Assembly: GCA_963787185.1 (NCBI GenBank)
Contig: CAWBCC010000014.1
Span: 62,001-126,000 of the forward strand
Direction of reading: 5' to 3'
Length of the DNA stretch: 64,000 nt
Source of the DNA: JAJXZP01 sp963787185
Lineage (GTDB): Bacteria > Spirochaetota > Spirochaetia > Treponematales > Rectinemataceae
A program made the position numbers and the translations under genes. This document shows positions 7,988 to 16,469 of the stretch, in pieces (the first letter of the stretch is position 1; each line of letters begins with the position of its first letter). Under the pieces are notes generated by a model. It was not told where the DNA came from. It was given only the letters and a program-made list of their open reading frames with translations, and ran no database searches.

Positions 7988-8776
7988 CTATCGTCGCGTG
8001 CCCGCCTCGATCTCGTCCACGAAGGTCCCCAGATCCGCATAGTAATTGTCGGCGTAGCGATCGAAGGGCGGAATATGACGTACGCGAGGATAGCTGTATA
8101 TCTTGGCTCCGCCCGAAGCCAGAGCCTCGCGGAGAGGCGCGCTCACGAGCGAGTCCTCCTCGCCGGCGAATATCGCCACCGGCGCTCCGAGCTCCGGAGC
8201 GAGCGTGGCGGGGCTTTCGGAATGCAGTGTCTTGATGTCTCGCTTGAGAAATTTCGCGACGTGGACCGCGGCGCCCATCGGCTCGTCGAGCAGCTCCGGC
8301 TTCCCGCTCATGCTTTCGCGCGTGAGGTTCATTTCGGCGATCGCGCCGAAAAGGCAGCGCGGCATTTTTATGCCGGCCGGCGGATAATCGAGAACGGGAG
8401 AGACCAGTGCGACCGCCGCGAGACCTTCATGGCGGTGGAAGGCCGGAGCCAGGGCCGCGTTGAACGATTGCGTCAAGAGATAGAGCGGCAGTCCCGTGCG
8501 CGAGCGCAGCGAGACCGCGTAGGCGGCGACCGCCTGCCTGAGCGAGCCTATGTCCGCGCGCGGTTTGTCGGAAGAAGCGAAGCCCAGCTCGATCGAATGC
8601 ACCAGGAAGCCCCGCTCGAGAAGGAAGTCGAGAAGCCTTTTGTCGCGACCGAGGGGCCAGAAGGGGAATCCGAGGACGAGGGCCAGGCGGCGATACCCGC
8701 TATCGCGCAACTCCCACATGTGGCTTCGATAGACGCCTCCGTCCGGCGCGGTGAAATTGCTGGCAATGTGGTTCAT
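7988..8776 (-). CDS. alpha/beta-hydrolase-fold protein
   Basis: A 262-residue protein with an alpha/beta hydrolase layout: strand-rich N-terminus (ALVLGFPFWP), a nucleophile-elbow-like LTQSFNAALA, an acid region IFAGEEDS and a terminal VRHIPPF with a candidate catalytic His. The elbow reads QSFNA rather than GxSxG, so activity is uncertain. The start at 8776 is chosen over two upstream ATGs because a GGAGGG site lies about 5 bases before it. It converges with the small ParA-linked gene and diverges from the SpoIIE-type phosphatase gene. Confidence 0.75.
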   Translation of the reverse strand: MNHIASNFTAPDGGVYRSHMWELRDSGYRRLALVLGFPFWPLGRDKRLLDFLLERGFLVHSIELGFASSDKPRADIGSLRQAVAAYAVSLRSRTGLPLYLLTQSFNAALAPAFHRHEGLAAVALVSPVLDYPPAGIKMPRCLFGAIAEMNLTRESMSGKPELLDEPMGAAVHVAKFLKRDIKTLHSESPATLAPELGAPVAIFAGEEDSLVSAPLREALASGGAKIYSYPRVRHIPPFDRYADNYYADLGTFVDEIEAGTRR

Positions 8777-8895
8777 GGGACCCTCCGTCATGATTTTAGA
8801 GCGAGCGGAGCTTCGGCGCAATGGCGAATCGTCGCGAGCGTCGTCGCAAGCGACGCGCGGTTGCGCGAGTCCGCCTCTGCGGCTATAGTGCTTCT

Positions 8896-8936
8896 GGCGG
8901 GCCGTCCGAACGCTCGAAGCATTTCAACGGCTCGCC
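8896..8936. repeat. 41-base hairpin repeat, copy 2
   Basis: Outer arms GGCGGGCCGT and ACGGCTCGCC pair at 9 of 10 positions. Inner arms (CGAACGC / GCATTTC) close a TCGAA loop. It is the inverted relative of copy 1 at 4427-4467. It ends 16 bases upstream of the SpoIIE-type phosphatase start codon and so may lie in its leader. Confidence 0.65.
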
Positions 8937-8952
8937 GGAAAGGGACGAAGGG

Positions 8953-10116
8953 ATGAACATCGCCCTCGACGCCGACCCCGATCTCGCGACGCTCGTCGCG
9001 GAACGCTTCAGCGCCAGGGGACACGCATGCATCCGGGCGGAGCGCGAGCTGCCCTCCGAATCGGACTGTCTCGTCATCGTCGGCGAGAGGCCGGTTTCCG
9101 CAACGCTCGCGGCGGAAGCCGAAGCCGCGGAGCTGCCCGTTCTCAGACTCGCCGTCGAGGGCGTCGGCGAGTCGGCGGCGGCGGCGGCCTGGGGGCTCGC
9201 TCGCGCCGACGATTACTTCATCGACGCGGCTCGCTCCGACGCGCGAGTCAGGCGGCTGGAAGACATCCGCATCAAAATGGCCGAACAGCGCAACGCCGAG
9301 CTGGCGGGAGCGAACGAGCTTCTCGAGCGCCGCGCCGCCGATCTCGACGAGGCGCTCAAGCTCCTCGCCAGCGCCAATCGGCAGCTCATAGACGAGCTCA
9401 ATCTCGCCAGCGAGCTGCAGAAGAGCCTCCTGCCCAAGGCGTATCCCACGGACGCTCCCCTGGAATTCGCCCGCAAATTCATTCCCCTCGACAAGATAGG
9501 CGGCGATTTTTTCGACGTCGTCCGCATCGACGACCGCATCCTCGCGCTGGTCATCGCCGACGTTTCGGGTCACGGAGTCGGTCCGGCCCTCGTAACCGCC
9601 ATGTTCAAGAGCTCCTTCGGTCTCGTAAGCAAGACCGTCCGTTCGCCGGCCGAGCTCATGTCCGCTCTCAACGCGGAGATGAACAACTTCCTGACGACCG
9701 GTCACTACGTCACTGCCTTCACGGCCTTCATCGACATGGAGTCGCTCGAGATGCGCTACTGCAGCGCGGGCCACCCCAACCAGCTTCTCGTCAGGGCCGA
9801 CGGCAGCTCGGAAGAGCTCGCCACCATGGGTTTTCTTCTCGGGATGATCTCCGACATGGACTACGAGGAGAAGGCCCTGACGCTGGGGCCCGGCGACACG
9901 CTCATTCTCTTCACCGACGGCGTCTTCGAGTCCGCGAACAGATACGGCGACATGTTCGGCCGCGAAGGGATCCTGCGCTCGGCCGCCAAACGATCCGGAT
10001 CCGGGCCCGGCGAGCTTTCGAACGGCCTGTTTTCCGATCTTCTCGAATGGACGGAAGGCACCGAACCCGCCGACGACGTGACCATTCTCATGGCCCAGGT
10101 GCTAGAGTCGCTCTGA
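8953..10116 (+). CDS. SpoIIE/RsbU-type PP2C phosphatase
   Basis: A 387-residue serine phosphatase that would dephosphorylate a STAS anti-anti-sigma-like protein. Residues 1-95 form an alpha/beta, receiver-like domain without a clear phospho-acceptor Asp. Residues 100-160 are a coiled coil. Residues 160-387 are the SpoIIE domain, with metal-binding motifs GGDFFD (183-188), IADVSGHGVGPAL, AGHPNQ, FTDGVFES and the terminal DDVTILM. It heads a plus-strand cluster containing an RsbW-like ATPase and two STAS proteins, so it is the likely activating phosphatase of that switch. It abuts the convergent SUMF1-like gene with no gap. Confidence 0.9.
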   Translation: MNIALDADPDLATLVAERFSARGHACIRAERELPSESDCLVIVGERPVSATLAAEAEAAELPVLRLAVEGVGESAAAAAWGLARADDYFIDAARSDARVRRLEDIRIKMAEQRNAELAGANELLERRAADLDEALKLLASANRQLIDELNLASELQKSLLPKAYPTDAPLEFARKFIPLDKIGGDFFDVVRIDDRILALVIADVSGHGVGPALVTAMFKSSFGLVSKTVRSPAELMSALNAEMNNFLTTGHYVTAFTAFIDMESLEMRYCSAGHPNQLLVRADGSSEELATMGFLLGMISDMDYEEKALTLGPGDTLILFTDGVFESANRYGDMFGREGILRSAAKRSGSGPGELSNGLFSDLLEWTEGTEPADDVTILMAQVLESL

Positions 10117-11220
10117 CTAGCCCCGATCCGCGAGGCGGATGCCGACCTGGCCGCAGGTGACGCTTTCCATATCGACGCGGGCGCTCACTTTGAGCGCTCC
10201 CGCGCCCGACATCCACGACCCTCCCCTCGCCACTCTGTATTCGCCTTCCGCGGGGCCGGCGGGATCGACCGCCTCGTTCGAGGAGTAAGGCTCATACCAG
10301 TCGCTCGTCCATTCGAACAGATTTCCCGCCATGTCGTAGAGTCCGAAGCCGTTCGCCTCGAAGTTCCGGACGGGCGTCGTCCCTCTATACTGTTTGGCCA
10401 GGTTGGCGAGCTTGTCGTTCATCTGGTCGCCGTTGGGATACTTCTTGCCGACGAGCGTGCCGCGGGCGGCGTACTCCCACTCGGCTTCGGTCGGAAGTCT
10501 CTTGCCGATCCATGCCGCGAAGGCCTGCGCGGCATGATAAGAAACGAAGGCGACCGGATGCTCTTCCTTGCCTTCGGGATACCGATCGCCCGTCCAGTCG
10601 GAGAGATAGCTTTCGTCGCGGAGCTCCGCGTCGGCCCGATCTTTCGACCACTGGGGCTGGGCCCGCACGAAGAGAGCGTACTCCCTGTTCGTGACGAGAT
10701 GGTCACAGACGCGATAGGCGGACAAGCTCACCTTGTGAGGAGGCTTTTCCGCATCCGATCCCGAATCCGAGCCCATGATGAAGGACCCGGCGGCTATGGG
10801 TCGCATGGTTTCATCTATCGCGGCGAGCGCCTCGGCGCGCAGAGCGTCGGAGGAGGCGGCTTCGGCGGGGGGAGGCGCCTCATCGGGAGCCGCGCTCGGG
10901 ACCGGCACCGCTGCTTCGGACTCCCGGCGCGCCGCAGGGCGCCGGACGGCGTCGGCCTCCGCCGGGAAGGGGGCGGCTGCCAACGGGACCGGCGCGGCCT
11001 CCGTTTCCACGGCCGAGCCGAAACCGGCCGCCCCGAGCAGCAGGGAAAGCTCGGAGCCCAAGGAGCGCCCCGAACCCGTCATCACCGCGCGAAGCTCGTC
11101 GCCGAAACCGGAGAGCTCCTCCGCCGATGCCGTTTCGACGAAGAATCGCAGGTCCTGCAGGAGGCGAATTTTGCGCTGCAGCGCGGCCATTTGAAACTCG
11201 AGAGTCTGAAGATGGTCCAT
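10117..11220 (-). CDS. formylglycine-generating-enzyme (SUMF1)-fold protein with N-terminal coiled coil
   Basis: A 367-residue protein. Residues 1-50 form a coiled coil (FQMAALQRKIRLLQDL), residues 60-145 an Ala/Pro-rich linker, and residues 150-367 the FGE-sulfatase fold with MGSD, RLPTEAEWEYAARG, NGFGLYDMAGNLFEW and VARGGSW. The two catalytic cysteines of true formylglycine-generating enzymes are not evident, and no sulfatase is nearby, so it is more likely a binding or signalling member, as often seen beside bacterial kinases and phosphatases. ATG 11220 is preferred to 11298 because the coiled coil starts there. No strong ribosome binding site is visible. Confidence 0.75.
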   Translation of the reverse strand: MDHLQTLEFQMAALQRKIRLLQDLRFFVETASAEELSGFGDELRAVMTGSGRSLGSELSLLLGAAGFGSAVETEAAPVPLAAAPFPAEADAVRRPAARRESEAAVPVPSAAPDEAPPPAEAASSDALRAEALAAIDETMRPIAAGSFIMGSDSGSDAEKPPHKVSLSAYRVCDHLVTNREYALFVRAQPQWSKDRADAELRDESYLSDWTGDRYPEGKEEHPVAFVSYHAAQAFAAWIGKRLPTEAEWEYAARGTLVGKKYPNGDQMNDKLANLAKQYRGTTPVRNFEANGFGLYDMAGNLFEWTSDWYEPYSSNEAVDPAGPAEGEYRVARGGSWMSGAGALKVSARVDMESVTCGQVGIRLADRG

Positions 11221-11286
11221 TGCCGCGAATTCTGATGCTACGCCGGGTGCCGAGTCAAAGCCTGAATCACGTATCGTGCCAAAAAT

Positions 11287-11314
11287 TTGACAAGCCATTT
11301 TTCGAGCGTATAAT
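11287..11314 (+). promoter_or_regulatory. consensus sigma70 promoter with start codon at the transcription start
   Basis: TTGACA at 11287-11292, a 16-base spacer and TATAAT at 11309-11314: both hexamers are perfect. Only 7 bases separate the -10 box from ATG 11322, so transcription should begin at or next to the start codon. No Shine-Dalgarno sequence fits. The message is predicted to be leaderless. Confidence 0.75.
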
Positions 11315-11321
11315 TCCCCTT

Positions 11322-12539
11322 ATGAGCATCGAAGCTGCCGACCTCAAGAAGCTTGTCAAAATAGTCAAGCAATACGAGGTCATCTATGGCGGTGGGATAA
11401 GCACGAGCGACGCTGCCGTCCGCGAGGAATGCGAATCCCTCGTGGCCCGCCTCGAGACCGAGCTCGGCCCGGCGCCGCGCGGCAGACGCGGCGCCCGCGC
11501 AGCAGAGTCCTTGCCCTCCCTGGTCGAAGTGAAAAAGGCCAGGCGCGAGGAAAAGCCCGTCCGCCCGCTTCGCTCGCGCGCGAACGAGCTGGCGGGGCTC
11601 GCCGCTTCGGCGAGGCGATCCCGCGCATCCAAAACCGAACCTTCCGCTCCCGACAAGGCTGCCCAACGCGAGCCTCCGCGGGGCAAGGGAGCGCCCGCAA
11701 AGGCGGCTTCTGTGACCGCGGGGAAACCGGCCGGCGGCAAGCCCGCGGGGAAAGTCGCCCGAGCGGCGCAGCGGGGAAAAACGGGCGGCCGGGCATCGGC
11801 CGCTTCCGCCAAAGACGAGGCGGAGCGCGGTTCGCGCCGTACGACCCTGTCCGAGGACGTCGAGCTCATTTCCGAGCTCCGCAGCGCAAACAAGGGAGCG
11901 GCCAGAGCCGCGGCCGAACGCGCCGACCGCCTCGCCGGTCCGGCGCGTTCGGCCGACGAATCGGCCGCCGAAGAACCCCGAAAACGCTTCGCCGCTCAGC
12001 ATCTTTTCGACGCGTTCAGGCAGAATAAGCTGCCCAAGTACGGCGGCTTCATAGTATGCGTGCGCTTTTCGGGCGAAGTCGGCTATACGGTCGTCGAACT
12101 GATAGGCTACGAGAACCTTCAGGACATCTATCCGGAAGGTGAGACCCTCGTCTTCAAGACCGTCGGGTGCAAACTCTACGCCATCGTGGAGCCGCCCTCG
12201 TTCCTCCTGAAGAGCGTGGAGCCGGTAAACCGGCCTTCGGACCAGATGGTGCCCTACCGTTTCTCCGAGCTTCTGCATATAACGACGAAGCGCCTGCAGA
12301 ACGTCTATGTGGGACGGAAGCCGGTGTTCATGCCGACGAGCTTCTCGGTCCTGCGCCCGGAGGGCGACGATCTCGCGGTGCTTTTCTACGACATCGCCGA
12401 CGTTTACAGCAACATCCAGGATTTTCTCATCATGCTCCTACGGGACAGATTGAACGTGCCGGTGACCGATTCGCGCAAGATCGCCGAAGTCGTGGCGCGC
12501 GGTATTCGCGAGTTCCGCCTGTGGTTGGATGAAGCCTGA
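11322..12539 (+). CDS. unknown protein with long Ala/Lys/Arg-rich linker and conserved-looking C-terminal domain
   Basis: A 405-residue protein of no family I recognise. Residues 1-55 are helical, residues 60-215 form a low-complexity basic linker (repeated AGKPAGGKPAGK-like segments), and residues 225-405 form a compact alpha/beta domain (YGGFIVCVRF, GYTVVELIGYENLQDIYP, VLFYDIADVYSNIQDF). It is followed after 23 bases by the RsbW-like ATPase gene and is the first plus-strand gene after the divergent SUMF1-fold gene. The perfect promoter and missing leader suggest strong, SD-independent expression. A role in the partner-switching system is inferred from position. Confidence 0.8.
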   Translation: MSIEAADLKKLVKIVKQYEVIYGGGISTSDAAVREECESLVARLETELGPAPRGRRGARAAESLPSLVEVKKARREEKPVRPLRSRANELAGLAASARRSRASKTEPSAPDKAAQREPPRGKGAPAKAASVTAGKPAGGKPAGKVARAAQRGKTGGRASAASAKDEAERGSRRTTLSEDVELISELRSANKGAARAAAERADRLAGPARSADESAAEEPRKRFAAQHLFDAFRQNKLPKYGGFIVCVRFSGEVGYTVVELIGYENLQDIYPEGETLVFKTVGCKLYAIVEPPSFLLKSVEPVNRPSDQMVPYRFSELLHITTKRLQNVYVGRKPVFMPTSFSVLRPEGDDLAVLFYDIADVYSNIQDFLIMLLRDRLNVPVTDSRKIAEVVARGIREFRLWLDEA

Positions 12540-12562
12540 ATAAAAGGGAAGGAAACACGTTC

Positions 12563-13438
12563 ATGGCCGCCGACGCAGTACCGGACATTCTCCTCACGGG
12601 TTTCGCCGATGGCGACCGCTTTGCCCTGGTCGAATCTCTCGGCAAGCTCGGCAAGTCCTCAGTCCCCGGCGACCCGGTCAACGATCCCCTATCCTCTTTC
12701 GTCCTGGCCGCGGCCTACGACGAGCCCGGCCTGCGAGCCGCGCGAGCCTCGGCGCTCGAAGACGGCCGCCCCTGGTGCTTCGTCGTTCCCGCCTCCGAGC
12801 GCTCTCTCTTTGCGGCGGCAGCGGCGGCGCGCGAGGGCAGGCTTCTCCTTCTCCCGGTCGAGGAGCGCGAGCTGCGACGTGCCCTCGTCGCCCTGACCGA
12901 GGACGAAAGGGAGCGGAGCGCCGGCGGCGCCGCTTTTGCAGGGCTCCGAACCATGGCTGCTTCCTTTTCCTGGAAGACGAAAGAGTTCGACGTGAGCCGG
13001 GTGTGCAGGCGCCTCGCCCATCTTCTCGCGGAATGCGGCTATTATCCGGGGCCCGGCGCCGAAGACGAGTGCGCTCTCGCCCTCGAGGAGGCCGTCGTGA
13101 ACGCGGTGGAGCACGGGAATCTCGAACTCGATTCCTCTCTGCGCTCCGACGACCCCCTCCTGGAGGACTCATACGAAGCGGAACGGAAGCGCAAGCTGGA
13201 CGATCCGGCCTTCGGCGGCAGGAGAATATCGATCGAGCTCGCCGTGGAGGGGCAAGCCGCCACCCTGGTCCTTTCCGACGAGGGCCCCGGCTTCGATACC
13301 TCGGCGATGAGCCACGAACCCTCGGGGTTCGACGTTTCGGGCAAGGGCTTATGGCTCATCAAAAGGCCCTTCGACGAGGTTTCGTACAACGACAAAGGGA
13401 ACAAGCTTACGCTCGTGAAGCGCAAGCCGCGGCCGTGA
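12563..13438 (+). CDS. RsbW-like ATP-binding protein (anti-sigma/serine kinase type) with N-terminal domain
   Basis: A 291-residue protein. Residues 1-125 form an alpha/beta domain resembling a degenerate receiver. Residues 130-291 are a GHKL ATPase of the RsbW/SpoIIAB type: N box EEAVVNAVEHGN, G1 box DEGPGFD, and GKGLWLIKRPFDEVSY as the G2 region. Known relatives phosphorylate a STAS protein and bind a sigma factor or another target when the STAS partner is phosphorylated. An insertion of about 25 charged residues follows the N box. No sigma factor gene is in the window, so the output partner is unknown. Confidence 0.85.
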   Translation: MAADAVPDILLTGFADGDRFALVESLGKLGKSSVPGDPVNDPLSSFVLAAAYDEPGLRAARASALEDGRPWCFVVPASERSLFAAAAAAREGRLLLLPVEERELRRALVALTEDERERSAGGAAFAGLRTMAASFSWKTKEFDVSRVCRRLAHLLAECGYYPGPGAEDECALALEEAVVNAVEHGNLELDSSLRSDDPLLEDSYEAERKRKLDDPAFGGRRISIELAVEGQAATLVLSDEGPGFDTSAMSHEPSGFDVSGKGLWLIKRPFDEVSYNDKGNKLTLVKRKPRP

Positions 13439-13463
13439 TGAACGGTCGTTACATGGAGGTAGT

Positions 13464-13895
13464 ATGGATTTCAGCGACAAGGAACTCAAGGTAGTGCTCC
13501 AGGCGCTCTACCGTTTCCGCGGCGAGGTGTCCGGCTTCAGCCAGACCGAACAGAACAAGCTCGGGCTGGTCGAGGGCGTGATCGGTAAGATCGAAGGGAA
13601 GGTCGGCACCGCGAAGGCGGAAAAGACCCGCTTCGACCGCGAGATGGAAGAGAGCCTCGCCGTTCTCAGCACGGGCAGGGCGGGCACGGCGAAGGCCGCC
13701 GCCGCCGCGGCAAAAAAGGAAACGGACGCGAGCGCGGCCAAAGCCGCGAAAAGCGCGCCCAAGCTTGACAGGAAAGCCGCCGCGCCTAAGGTTAATGGCA
13801 GCGCCGCGCCCAAGGGCACGAAGGCCGCGGCGCCCAAAATAAAGAAAGCAGCAGGACCGACCAAGGCCGGTGCCGCGAAGAACAAGGCGAAGTGA
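13464..13895 (+). CDS. small protein with histone-H1-like Ala/Lys tail
   Basis: A 143-residue protein. Residues 1-65 are helical and charged (MDFSDKELKVVLQALYRF). From about residue 70 the sequence is almost only Ala, Lys, Pro and Gly (AAAPKVNGSAAPKGTKAAAPK), similar in composition to bacterial H1-like tails. It has a GGAGG site and sits 25 bases after the RsbW-like gene, so it is in the same operon. It could bind nucleic acid or act as a flexible tether. No family is recognised. Confidence 0.75.
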   Translation: MDFSDKELKVVLQALYRFRGEVSGFSQTEQNKLGLVEGVIGKIEGKVGTAKAEKTRFDREMEESLAVLSTGRAGTAKAAAAAAKKETDASAAKAAKSAPKLDRKAAAPKVNGSAAPKGTKAAAPKIKKAAGPTKAGAAKNKAK

Positions 13896-13913
13896 CAAAC
13901 ACAAGGAGGGACA

Positions 13914-14639
13914 ATGGCTACCACAAAAGCTGAAGAGCAGGCACGGCTCTGGACCCGCGAGAACATAATGTCCGTGGAGAATCGCATTCTCCAGCAGGTC
14001 ATGTCGTCGCGCACCCCCGAAGCAGTCGAAGCGGCGATCGCCTATACGCGATTCCTGCGCCTCTCGGGACTCACGTCCGACAACTATCCGCTCTTTCTCA
14101 AGATGCTCGAGATCGAGAATCATTGGGTTCTCGATGCATTGATCGGCGACGAGGATCCTTTCCTCTTCCTATCGACGATCCAGCCCAATCGCTACGTAAT
14201 CTCCAAGTGCTTCACCCTGCTCACTCGCTGGCATCCGGGTGGAATCTATCCCAAGACCCTCTCCATCGCTCTCGGCGTTCTCCAGAACGCGTTCAGCTCG
14301 CCCAAGGACGGCTACAAGATCTATCCGCTCACCATCGCGGACGTGGACAACCTCGGCAAGCATCTCGAGAAGGAGAAGGGACAGAACTATCCCTTGAACC
14401 GCTGCATCCTCGATATCCTCGACCGGATCGGGTCTCTCCAGGGCCTCGGTTGGGACGAGTCCATGGAGGAAGTCTCCAGGCAGGCCATCCGCATCCGGAG
14501 CTTCTTCTTCGACAGCGCGAAGAAGCTCGAAGACGGCATTCCACAAGTCCTCCTGGTTCGCGGCGACTATCTCAAGGACGAGATAACGCCGAGAACGCTC
14601 TTTGTCGAGGACATCGACATGGCCCTGCGCCACGATTAA
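13914..14639 (+). CDS. unknown protein, first of a tandem paralogue pair
   Basis: A 241-residue soluble protein of no known family to me. It is about half identical along its length to the next gene. Blocks shared by both are SVENR/GIENR near the N-terminus, EAVEAAI, MLEIENHWV, DPFL, QPNR, GGIYPK, DGYxIYPL and GKHLEKEKGQ/AKHLDKEKGQ. There is no signal peptide, membrane segment or nucleotide-binding motif; it looks all-helical. AAGGAGG precedes the ATG. It lies 18 bases after the Ala/Lys-tail gene and inside the phosphatase/kinase/STAS block. Confidence 0.85.
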   Translation: MATTKAEEQARLWTRENIMSVENRILQQVMSSRTPEAVEAAIAYTRFLRLSGLTSDNYPLFLKMLEIENHWVLDALIGDEDPFLFLSTIQPNRYVISKCFTLLTRWHPGGIYPKTLSIALGVLQNAFSSPKDGYKIYPLTIADVDNLGKHLEKEKGQNYPLNRCILDILDRIGSLQGLGWDESMEEVSRQAIRIRSFFFDSAKKLEDGIPQVLLVRGDYLKDEITPRTLFVEDIDMALRHD

Positions 14640-14657
14640 GGGACCGAAGGAGAAACC

Positions 14658-15383
14658 ATGGACGAAGTAATCGTTAACGACAGCTGGTCCGAGGACCAGA
14701 TCAACGGCATCGAAAATCGCCTCCTCCAGGGCATCATCGGATGCAGAACCTACGAGGCCGTCGAGGCGGCGATCACCTATGCATCCTTCCTCAACACGGT
14801 CGGCCTCACGCCCGAGAATTACCCCGTATTTCTCAGAATGCTCGAAATCGAGAACCACTGGGTCATCGATTCCCTGATAGGGGACACCGATCCCTTCCTT
14901 CTCCTTTCTCCCGTCCAGCCCAACAGATTCATCATCGGCAAGATCTTCGCCATGATGACCAAGTGGCACAAGGGCGGCATCTATCCCAAGAACCTCTCGG
15001 TCATCCTCGGCGTCCTCCAGTCCAACTATTCCTCGCCGCGCGACGGCTACCGCATCTATCCCCTCTCCATCGCGGATCTCAACGGACTGGCGAAGCACCT
15101 CGACAAGGAGAAGGGCCAGGAAGACCCCCTCGATCGGACGATTCTCAACATACTCGACAGGGTGGCCCAGCTCGAAGGAGTGGGTACGGATGCCGATATG
15201 GAAGAGACGGCCATCCACGCCTCGGCCATCCGCAACGCGTTCTTCGACGATCGCAAGCGGATGGAAGACGTGATCCCGCCCGTGCTCCTCGTCAAGGCGA
15301 GCTATCATGAGAAAGAGGTCGCGCCGCGCAAGCTCGTCCCCATCAAGGAAATCGAAAAGAAAGAGAAGGAGAAGGGGAAGTAA
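14658..15383 (+). CDS. unknown protein, second of a tandem paralogue pair
   Basis: A 241-residue paralogue of the previous gene and the same length, separated from it by 18 bases. It shares the blocks EAVEAAIT, MLEIENHWVIDSLIGD, PVQPNR, GGIYPKNLS and DGYRIYPLSIADL. It differs at both ends: the N-terminus is short and acidic and the C-terminus is a Lys/Glu-rich tail (EKKEKEKGK). The similarity shows an old tandem duplication; both copies are intact, so each probably keeps a function, perhaps as a heteromer. The next gene starts one base after its stop codon. Confidence 0.85.
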   Translation: MDEVIVNDSWSEDQINGIENRLLQGIIGCRTYEAVEAAITYASFLNTVGLTPENYPVFLRMLEIENHWVIDSLIGDTDPFLLLSPVQPNRFIIGKIFAMMTKWHKGGIYPKNLSVILGVLQSNYSSPRDGYRIYPLSIADLNGLAKHLDKEKGQEDPLDRTILNILDRVAQLEGVGTDADMEETAIHASAIRNAFFDDRKRMEDVIPPVLLVKASYHEKEVAPRKLVPIKEIEKKEKEKGK

Positions 15384-16457
15384 GTGGACCGAATAGAGCG
15401 CATCGCGAACGCTCTGCGCTCGCTCGATCTCGGAGCGGGCGTGACCGTCGAGGGACGCACCTATGTGGGTCCTTCGGAGGCCATGGCCCGCCTCGGCGAG
15501 CTCGAGGGCATCGCCGCGTCACTGTCTTCCCGCGATCTCTTCGCACTCTACGACAAGGTGGTCGCCCACGACGGCATCTTCGACGAGGACATCAACGCCT
15601 CGGGCCGCTATTTCGCCTACCTCGCCTTCGAGCTCAAGGGGACGACGCCGGAGGAAAAGGAAAATCTTCTCGCGTCGACCCTGGGCGAGCTCGTGGAAAA
15701 GTACGGCAAGGATGCCGTGCTCAAGTATGTACCCAAGCGCATCGCGGGGAGGCAGATCACCGAGTCGCTCACGCTACGCCCCGAAAACGAAGAGTATCCG
15801 GCCTATTACTCCAAGACTCGGACGGCCTATGCGGAACGCATGGCCCAGGAAGAATTGCCCAAGGCGGTGCTCGCGGGTCTCCGCTCCGAACAGGAACGGC
15901 TATTGGATGCCTACGCATGGACCACGGTTCGCATTCAGGATGCCGCGGGCAAGTGCACCGACATCTGCGGCGACGCCTATGTCCTGTCCAAGGCCGGCAT
16001 CGAGGCGGTCGAACCCTATCGCGAGATATGGACGGCCCTCGCGACGGGGGGCCCCGAGCGCTTTTACGAGATAGAGATCGCGACCGATGGAGAATATCCG
16101 GTCGACGCGGACAACCCCGTGGGCCGGTACTATGCCTACATCCAAGCGCGGCTCAAGGGTCAGGCGTCCGAGGAGCGGAAATCGACTTTGCTCGCGGCCC
16201 TGCCCGAAACGGCCGTGAAAGCTCTCGGGCCCGCGGCCGCCGAGCTTTTCCGCGAGAGGATCGACGGGGACCTCGTCACGGCCTCGCTCACGATCAGACC
16301 GGAAGCCGACGAGTTCCCCTCGTATTTCAACGCGAAAAAGACCGAAAAGGGCAGGGAACGCATCGGGAAGCAGATACTCTTCAATGTGCAGGCCGAGATC
16401 ATCGCCGCGGTGGAACGCGTCCTCGGCGAAGTGCAGAAGTACATCATCCTCGAATGA
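15384..16457 (+). CDS. unknown protein with internal duplication
   Basis: A 357-residue protein starting with GTG one base after the previous stop, preceded by AGGAGAAGGGG. Two segments resemble each other: residues about 65-160 (SGRYFAYLAFELKG, then ITESLTLRPENEEYPAYYS) and about 235-335 (VGRYYAYIQARLKG, then VTASLTIRPEADEFPSYFN). Each repeat ends in a helical stretch. I recognise no family. Its place directly before a STAS gene and after the paralogue pair puts it in the same transcription unit. Confidence 0.85.
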   Translation: MDRIERIANALRSLDLGAGVTVEGRTYVGPSEAMARLGELEGIAASLSSRDLFALYDKVVAHDGIFDEDINASGRYFAYLAFELKGTTPEEKENLLASTLGELVEKYGKDAVLKYVPKRIAGRQITESLTLRPENEEYPAYYSKTRTAYAERMAQEELPKAVLAGLRSEQERLLDAYAWTTVRIQDAAGKCTDICGDAYVLSKAGIEAVEPYREIWTALATGGPERFYEIEIATDGEYPVDADNPVGRYYAYIQARLKGQASEERKSTLLAALPETAVKALGPAAAELFRERIDGDLVTASLTIRPEADEFPSYFNAKKTEKGRERIGKQILFNVQAEIIAAVERVLGEVQKYIILE

Positions 16458-16469
16458 AGCGGAGGACCT

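Noticed and set aside
10117..11220. True formylglycine-generating (sulfatase-activating) enzyme
   Set aside because: The catalytic cysteines are not evident and no sulfatase is nearby. Only the fold is claimed.
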